From: Mustela lutreola
Taxonomy: Eukaryota; Chordata; Mammalia; Carnivora; Mustelidae
DNA length: 64,000 bases
Assembly (NCBI RefSeq): GCF_030435805.1
Contig: NC_081296.1
Span: forward strand, 29,725,745 to 29,789,744
Direction of reading: 5' to 3'
The position numbers and the translations under genes are program-made. The notes under the pieces are model-generated. The model was not told where the DNA came from and ran no database searches. It worked only from the letters and a program-made list of their open reading frames with translations. This document shows positions 57,125 to 64,000 of this stretch, piece after piece. Every line of letters begins with the position of its first letter. Position 1 is the stretch's first letter.

Positions 57125-60100
57125 ATGCCCTGGGTGGGAATGGGCCCTGCTTTCAGTGGGAGGGTCAGCTGGCCCTTGGCGGGTCATGAGAACCGCTTGC
57201 CAAGAGGTGTGCTGCCTGGCCCTGCAGGGCCTTGCGGCTGAGAGCAAGGGCGGTGGCCCTTGGCCCGGAGTCCAAGCCCCTTGTCCTCTCGCGAGGGCCT
57301 TGGAGCGGCGTCGGGTCAGCGCCTGATGTGCCAGGGCTTGCCGTTTCCGTGGGCCCCGGGATTTTGTCGGCGGTCGCCGAGGGTCTCTCTCCTGCAGTCA
57401 CGCTGGGTGACGCTGGGGCAAACGTCAGGGTGACAGAGTTCACATCGCAGTGGCCTCCGTCTCCGGCACCGGGTGTGGCGAGCCAGAGCCGGCGTGCTCT
57501 GCTTTGCCAGGAGACCTTGGACACGCGTTCCGTCTGGCCTCCTCCCGTCAGACCACGGGGGTGTCGAACGTGGCGCTCGAGGATTCCGTGGCACCAAACT
57601 TCCGGAGCGGCGTGCCAGGCCGGGAGGCCAGGGGACCCTGTCACGGGAGGGCTGTGAACGGGCGTGAGGCTCCCTCCAAGGGCGACCACCCCGTGGCCAC
57701 ACCGACTGCGGAAACGCGCCCACCAGCCACCGCCCTCCTACATGTCCACGTGGCCCACAAGGGCTCCTAGCCCTCACACGCCAGGGCCAAACCCAACCTT
57801 ACACCACTTCCCCAAACAGGCTCACATGCGCACGACCCTACACACACACACACACACAGACACACACACATACACACACACACACACTCACACACAGACA
57901 CACACACATACACACACACACACATGCACACACACCCATCAACACACGCACGCGTACTCGGCCCACGCAGACACACCCCCGAACCCACGGAGACCCACGT
58001 GTCCGCGGCCTTGCCCGGCCGGCATGCGTGGCCTCCTGTCCGGCTGCCGCCAAGCCTGAGGGACAGAGGGTCCGCACCAGGCGGAGGCAAGGCTTCCCCC
58101 CAGGCATGTTCTGAGAGGCATGGCGAGCTGTACCCCTGGGTCCGTGGCTCTCGCGAGCGTGCTACTTTTCCACACTTGTCAGGTGCATTGTCCACGCCAG
58201 GCGGGCCCCCGGTCGGCCCACAGAAGATGGCCTTCCTGTCCTCGGATGCGCGGAGCTTGGCCGGGTCCGCGGAAGTCGTGCGGTCCAGCGCGGGCAGGCT
58301 GAGGAAGGATCGGCGACACGGTAAGCCTTCCCCTGTCTCGGTGGAACTGGGGAGGGCGGGATATCCCGCGCCTGCCGTAGTGTCTGCAAGCGCGCGCCCG
58401 CCTTGCGGCTCCCGGCTCCCGGCTCCCGGTGCGAGGTTGCACCGTTCCTCTTGCTCAGGGGCGTGGGTCCATACGGGCCGCTGCCGCAGGGCTCTGAGGC
58501 CATCGGCTTCCCCTCTGAGCCACCCTGCCTGGCCCGTTCCGTCGGCCAGGCGGCCTCCAATGTGCCTGGATCGATGATGACTCCCTCATTCTGCATTCCT
58601 TGGAAAAGCTGAACTAAATGAGTGAGAACTCCCTACCGTCGTTCTCATCGAAACTGAGGTCCAGCACGTTGTCTCCCCCGGGGCAGAAAGTAGGAGCGAG
58701 GGACCACTTCCCCTCGGTCACATGCCGGTAGCCACCACCACCACCACCAGCACTTCCACCACCAACACCAACACCAACACCACCACCTCCCCCACCGCCT
58801 CCGCCGCCGCAACCGTCGGCACCGCCAGCACCACCGGCACCCCCAGCTCTAGCCCCCGAGGGACCTCGGCCAGAACAGCGGCGTGTGCGGCTCAGGGCCT
58901 GCGAGGCGTTTCCCCGCCTTAGCCGGTCGGAGGTCCTGGGAGGCGCAGCCGGGCTCTTGTGTCGAGTCGGGCAGATGGTATCCCGTTCGTGGGAGTCCGT
59001 CAGGGAGGCGCTGGGTGAGGCCCTCTGAGCTCCTGTCACAGAGCAGCGTGCGCCGGGGTGGTGCTTCAGGCAGAGCTCCTGGGGGATCGTGAGGTAGAGG
59101 GTGCAGCGGCAGGCGCCTTGGGTTGCGAGGAGAGCCCCGGGGCCCGTCAACCCGGTGGCATCGTTGGTGTGCCCCGTGTGCTTGTGGGTAGGGGGCAGAG
59201 GCCCACGGCCAGGACGCTGTCCTTGACAGCCCCTGAGGTTAAGCCCGTGGAGGCCCAGTGGGGCCCCACAAGGCCCGTTCCGTGAGACCAGGGCGAACGT
59301 GGAGCCGCCGTGCAGGCTCTCGGCCGACCCAGAATCGGTTGGGACGGGGGAGGAAGGCAGGTGGGCTGCTGGCGGGGAGCTGCGTGGCCTGAGCCTCTGG
59401 CTGTAATCTGCCACAAGCGTTCAATGCTTTGGGGGCTGTGGGGGCCGTGCCCGACATCACCCGTCCCCGCTGGGCAGCCACCTGGTGGCTCCGGGGACTG
59501 GCCCGGGGCACGTCGGGGCCGCGTTTCGGTCCCTTTGCGGAGTGGCCCCGGGGTCTCCGTCCGCGAGGAGCGGCGATCTGTGGGCGTCTCCCAAGGACCC
59601 CCAGGAGTGCCATTGCGAAGAACCCCCCAGCACGGGCGGGACGCTGTCCGCGGGCGCAAGCCACGGGAGCCGTGGAGGGCTTGCTCCCCACCGCCAGGCC
59701 TGGGCATGGGCAGCTGTAGGTATTTCTGAGAGGGTCCCAGAAACTTGTGCCCCAGATGCCCCGCTGCCCAGTGGGATGGGGAACGCTCGAGAACTGTCCT
59801 TGCTCGCCTGCGCCCTAGGCAGGATGGGGCAAGCCCCGCGAAGCACGGTTCCCAGTCCAGCGCTGTGGCCTGGCCGGACGTGGTGCTGGGCCAAGGTCAG
59901 CTGCCGTGGGGCTGGAGGAGAGGTGGCTTCCTTCCCTTGCTCCTCACGCCTTCCCGTGGCGTCGCAGCGGGTGAGCGATGCCGCCAGGGCCAGAGTCCTC
60001 GGACCCACGCCGAGCGAGGGGCCCTGCCTCGCGTCCCGCCTGGTGCCTGACGGAAACGTCCACTGGGCTTGTGGCCGAGCGTTTCAAGATCCCTGCCTTG

Positions 60101-60243
60101 GAGGAGCGAGGCACGTGGGAGCCCAGGGTGGGCGGGACTTGCCGAGCCGGAAGGAGCCTGCGCACCTGGGGAGCGAGCTGCTGGATGAGTGCTCGCTCCC
60201 TCAGGGGCGGGGCCCACGAAGCCCGCTGGTCGTGGACACACCC
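57125..60243. repeat. Array unit 14 (long class)
   Basis: Length 3,119. CA block 57,840-57,935; YY1-like 58,224-58,231. The CTCF core 59,475-59,488 has A instead of G at its second base, a position that already mismatches the consensus. A single substitution near 58,614 puts a stop in the minus frame (266 codons remain). Confidence 0.97.
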
Positions 60244-63200
60244 ATGCCCTGGGTGGGAATGGGCCCTGCTTTCAGTGGGAGGGTCAGCTGGCCCTCGGCG
60301 GGTCATGAGAACCGCTTGCCAAGAGGTGTGCTGCCTGGCCCTGCAGGGCCTGGGGCTGAGAGCAAGGGCCGTGGCCCTTGGCCCGGAGTCCAAGCCCCTT
60401 GTCCTCTCGCGAGGGCCTTGGAGCTGCGTCGGGTCAGCGCCTGATGTGCCAGGGCTTGCCGTTTCCGTGGGCCCCGGGATTTTGTCGGCGGTCGCCGAGG
60501 GTCTCTCTCCTGCGGTCACGTCGGGTGACGCTGGGGCAAGCGTCAGGGTGACAGAGTTCACATCGCAGTGGCCTCCGTCTCCGGCACCGGGTGTGGCGAG
60601 CCAGAGCCGGCGTGCTCTGCTTTGCCAGGAGACCTTGGACACGCGTTCCGTCTGGCCTCCTCCCGGCAGACCACGGGGTTGTCGAACGTGGCGCTCGAGG
60701 ATTCCGTGGCACCAAACTTCCGGAGCGGCGTGCCAGGCCGGGAGGCCAGGGGACCCTGTCCAGGGAGGGCTGTGAACGGGCGTGAGGCTCCCTCCAAGGG
60801 CGACCACCCCGTGGCCACACCGACTGCGGAAACGCGCCCACCTGCCACCGCCCTCCTACATGTCCACGTGGCCCACAAGGGCTCCTAGCCCTCACACGCC
60901 AGGGCCAAACCCAACCTTACACCACTTCCCCAAACAGGCTCACATGCGCACGACCATACACACACACACACACACACAGACACACACACATACACACACA
61001 CACACACTCACACACAGACACACACACATACACACACACACACATGCACACACACCCATCAACACACGCACGCGTACTCGGCCCACGCAGACACACCCCC
61101 GACCCCACGGAGACCCACGTGTCCGCGGCCTTGCCCGGCCGGCATGCGTGGCCTCCTGTCCGGCTGCCGCCAAGCCTGAGGGACAGAGGGTCCGCACCAG
61201 GCGGAGGCAAGGCTTCCCCCCAGGCATGTTCTGAGAGGCATGGCGAGCTGTACCCCTGGGTCCGTGGCTCACGCGAGCGTGCTACTTTGCCACACTTGTC
61301 AGGTGCGTTGTCCACGCCAGGCGGTCCCCCGGTCGGCCCACAGAAGATGGCCTTCCTGTCCTCGGATGCGCGGAGCTTGGCCGGGTCCGCGGAAGTCGTG
61401 CGGTCCAACGCGGGCAGGCTGAGGAAGGATCGGCGAGACGGTAAGCCTTCCCCTGTCTCGGTGGAACTGGGGAGGGCGGGATATCCCGCGCCTGCCGTAG
61501 TGTCTGCAAGCGCGCGCCCGCCTTGCGGCTCCCGGCTCCCGGCTCCCGGTGCGAGGTTGCACCGTTCCTCTTGCTCAGGGGCGTGGGTCCATACGGGCCG
61601 CTGCCGCAGGGCTCTGAGGCCATCGGCTTCCCCTCCGAGCCACCCTGCCTGGCCCGTTCCATCGGCCAGGCGGCCTCCAATGTGCCTGGATCGATGATGA
61701 CTCCCTCATTCTGCATTCCTTGGAAAAGCTGAACAAAATGAGTGAGAACTCCCTACCGTCGTTCTCATCGAAACTGAGGTCCAGCACGTTGTCTCCCCCG
61801 GGGCAGAAAGTAGGAGCGAGGGACCGCTTCCCCTCGGTCACATGCCGGTAGCCACCACCACCACCACCAGCACTTCCACCACCAACACCAACACCAACAC
61901 CACCACCTCCCCCACCGCCTCCGCCGCCGCAACCGTCGGCACCGCCAGCACCACCGGCACCCCCAGCTCTAGCCCCCGAGGGACCTTGGCCAGAACAGCG
62001 GCGTGTGCGGCTCAGGGCCTGCGAGGCGTTTCCCCGCCTTAGCCGGTCGGAGGTCCTGGGAGGCGCAGCCGGGCTCTTGTTTCGAGTCGGGCAGATGGTA
62101 TCCCGTTCGTGGGAGTCCGTCAGGGAGGCGCTGGGTGAGGCCCTCTGAGCTCCTGTCACGGAGCAGCGTGGGCCGGGGTGGTGCTTCAGGCAGAGCTCCT
62201 GGGGGATCGTGAGGTAGAGGGTGCAGCGGCAGGCGCCTTGGGTTGCGAGGAGAGCCCCGGGGCCCGTCACCCCGGTGGCATCGTTGGTGTGCCCCGTGTG
62301 CTTGTGGGTAGGGGGCAGAGGCCCACGGCCAGGACGCTGTCCTTGACAGCCCCTGAGGTTAAGCCCGTGGAGGCCCAGTGGGGCCCCACAAGGCCCGTTC
62401 CGTGAGACCAGGGCGAACGTGGAGACGCCGTGCAGGCTCTCGGCCGACCCAGAATCGGTTGGGACGGGGGAGGAAGGCAGGTGGGCTGCTGGCGGGGAGC
62501 TGCGTGGCCCGAGCCTCTGGCTGTAATCTGCCACAAGCGTTCAATGCTTTGGGGGCTGTGGGAGCCGTGCCCGACAACACCCGTCCCCGCTGGGCGGCCA
62601 CCTGGTGGCTCCGGGGACTGGCCCGGGAGACGTCGGGGCCGCGTTTCGGTCCCTTTGCGGAGTGGCCCCGGGGTCTCCGTCCGAGAGGAGCGGCGATCTG
62701 TGTGCGTCTCCCAGGGACCCCCAGGAGTGCCAATGCGATGAACCCCCCAGCACGGCCGGGACGCTGTCCGCGGGCGCAAGCCACGGGAGCCGTGGAGGGC
62801 TTGCTACCCACCGCCAGGCCTGGGCATGGGCAGCTGTAGGTATTTCTGAGAGGGTCCCAGAAACTTGTGCCCCAGATGCCCCGCTGCCCAGTGGGATGGG
62901 GAACGCTCGAGAACTGTCCTTGCTCGCCTGCGCCCTAGGCAGGATGGGGCAAGCCCCGCGAAGCACGGTTCCCAGTCCAGCGCTGTGGCCTGGCCGGACG
63001 TGGAGCTGGGCCAAGGTCAGCTGCCGTGGGGCTGGAGGAGAGGTGGCTTCCTTCCCTTGCTCCTCACGCCTTCCCGTGGCGTCGCAGCGGGTGAGCGATG
63101 CCGCCAGGGCCAGAGTCCTCGGACCCACGCCGAGCGAGGGGCCCTGCCTCGCGTCCCGCCTGGTGCCTGACGGAAACGTCCACTGGGCTTGTGGCCGAGC

Positions 63201-63363
63201 GTTTCAAGATCCCTGCCTTGGAGGAGCGAGGCACGTGGGAGCCCAGGGTGGGCGGGACTTGCCGAGCCGGCGGGAGCCTGCGCACCTGGGGAGCGAGCTG
63301 CTGGATGAGTGCTCGCTCCCTCAGGGGCGGGGCCCACGAAGCCCGCTGGTCGTGGACACACCC
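60244..63363. repeat. Array unit 15 (long class)
   Basis: Length 3,120. CA block 60,958-61,055; YY1-like 61,344-61,351; CTCF core 62,595-62,608. Minus frame open over 319 codons (61,575-62,534). It resembles units 10-11. Confidence 0.97.
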
Positions 63364-64000
63364 ATGCCCTGGGTGGGAATGGGCCCTGCTTTCAGTGGGA
63401 GGGTCAGCTGGCCCTCGGCGGGTCATGAGAACCGCTTGCCAAGAGGTGTGCTGCCTGGCCCTGCAGGGCCTTGCGGCTGAGAGCAAGGGCCGTGGCCCTT
63501 GGCCCGGAGTCCAAGCCCCTTGTCCTCTCGCGAGGGCCTTGGAGCGGCGTCGGGTCAGCGCCTGATGTGCCAGGGCTTGCCGTTTCCGTGGGCCCCGGGA
63601 TTTTGTCGGCGGTCGCCGAGGGTCTCTCTCCTGCGGTCACGCTGGGTGACGCTGGGGCAAGCGTCAGGGTGACAGAGTTCACATCGCAGTGGCCTCCGTC
63701 TCCGGCACCGGGTGTGGCGAGCCAGAGCCGGCGTGCTCTGCTTTGCCAGGAGACCTTGGACACGCGTTCCGTCTGGCCTCCTCCCGGCAGACCACGGGGT
63801 TGTCGAACGTGGCGCTCGAGGATTCCGTGGCACCAAACTTCCGGAGCGGCGTGCCAGGCCGGGAGGCCAGGGGACCCTGTCCCGGGAGGGCTGTGAACGG
63901 GCGTGAGGCTCCCTCCAAGGGCGACCACCCCGTGGCCACACCGACTGCGGAAACGCGCCCACCCGCCACCGCCCTCCTACATGTCCACGTGGCCCACAAG
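63364..64000. repeat. Array unit 16 (partial, cut by window edge)
   Basis: First 637 bases of another unit, ending before the CA tract. It shows that the array continues beyond the window. It includes the ETS-type site near 63,837. Confidence 0.97.

Larger units (their letters stand above)
16846..64000. repeat. GC-rich CTCF-motif macrosatellite array (about 3.1-kb units, DXZ4-like)
   Basis: Head-to-tail units of 3,035-3,122 bp run from about 16,846 past the right edge. With the phase set at ATGCCCTGGGTGGGAATGGG, unit starts are at 16,941, 19,976, 23,059, 26,147, 29,214, 32,293, 35,413, 38,492, 41,572, 44,691, 47,811, 50,930, 54,052, 57,125, 60,244 and 63,364. Each unit holds, in order, an ETS-type site, a CA-rich tract, a YY1-like site, a candidate 130-140-bp intron, a CCA/CCG triplet tract, the CTCF core motif and a GC box. 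No interspersed repeat is visible inside. Human DXZ4 is known as a ~3-kb GC-rich X-linked macrosatellite binding CTCF and YY1 on the inactive X; the resemblance is in architecture, not proven by alignment. D4Z4 is unlikely because no homeodomain (WFQNRR-type) motif appears in any frame. The flanking 16,846-16,940 is decayed unit sequence. Confidence 0.97.

Noticed and set aside
16846-64000. D4Z4/DUX-type macrosatellite
   Set aside because: Unit size is similar, but no homeodomain-like sequence (such as WFQNRR) is seen in any open frame.
16846-64000. Ribosomal DNA or intergenic spacer array
   Set aside because: No recognisable 18S, 5.8S or 28S sequence, and the unit is far too short for mammalian rDNA.
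16846-64000. CRISPR-like or other prokaryotic repeat system
   Set aside because: Units are 3 kb, nearly identical throughout, and lie beside carnivoran SINEs. This is a eukaryotic satellite array.

Overview
This is mammalian nuclear DNA, almost certainly from a carnivoran. The left 16.8 kb carries many tRNA-derived CAN-SINE (SINEC) copies whose heads read like GGGCACCTGGGTGGCTCAGT and whose tails carry a CT-rich tract, AATAAA-type repeats and an A-rich end. It also carries carnivore-type LINE-1 3' ends. The SINE flavour (TTAAGCCTCTGCCTTCGGCTCAGG, CTACTTGTGATCTCT, written here as two separate motifs) fits a caniform, perhaps a mustelid; that refinement is inference. No conventional protein-coding gene, tRNA, rRNA or CRISPR array was recognised.

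Region 1 (1-16,845) is AT-rich intergenic DNA. It holds about ten SINE insertions, several LINE-1 pieces of different ages and one short hAT-like DNA transposon fossil. Many insertions still show target-site duplications. One locus is a three-layer nest: a SINE inside a carnivore L1 inside an older L1M. Another is a cluster of three SINEs, two of which share a target-site sequence.

Region 2 (about 16,846 to the end of the window) is a GC- and CpG-rich macrosatellite of head-to-tail units of about 3.07-3.12 kb. There are 15 full units plus a trailing partial unit, and the array runs off the right edge. No SINE or LINE is visible inside its 47 kb. The leftmost unit decays in a gradient, as expected at an array edge. 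Two monomer classes exist: short (about 3,067-3,088 bp) and long (about 3,119-3,122 bp). The long class has a duplicated CA-repeat block and linked single-base differences. Units 8-10 and 13-15 correspond at a 15.55-kb offset, which suggests a local five-unit higher-order repeat.

All 15 full units carry one strong CTCF core motif in the same orientation, 13 of 14 positions of the degenerate core. Most also carry an ETS/GABPA-type site, a YY1-like AAGATGGC, an Sp1-type GC box and a conserved candidate donor/acceptor pair bounding a 130-140-bp intron. The combination (a ~3-kb GC-rich unit, one-way CTCF sites, YY1-like sites, an L1-rich AT-rich flank and no DUX homeobox) resembles the X-linked CTCF macrosatellite DXZ4. 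The window contains no flanking gene that would prove orthology, so DXZ4 identity is a hypothesis. Long open frames occur on both strands of each unit, but they look like by-products of stop-poor GC-rich sequence.
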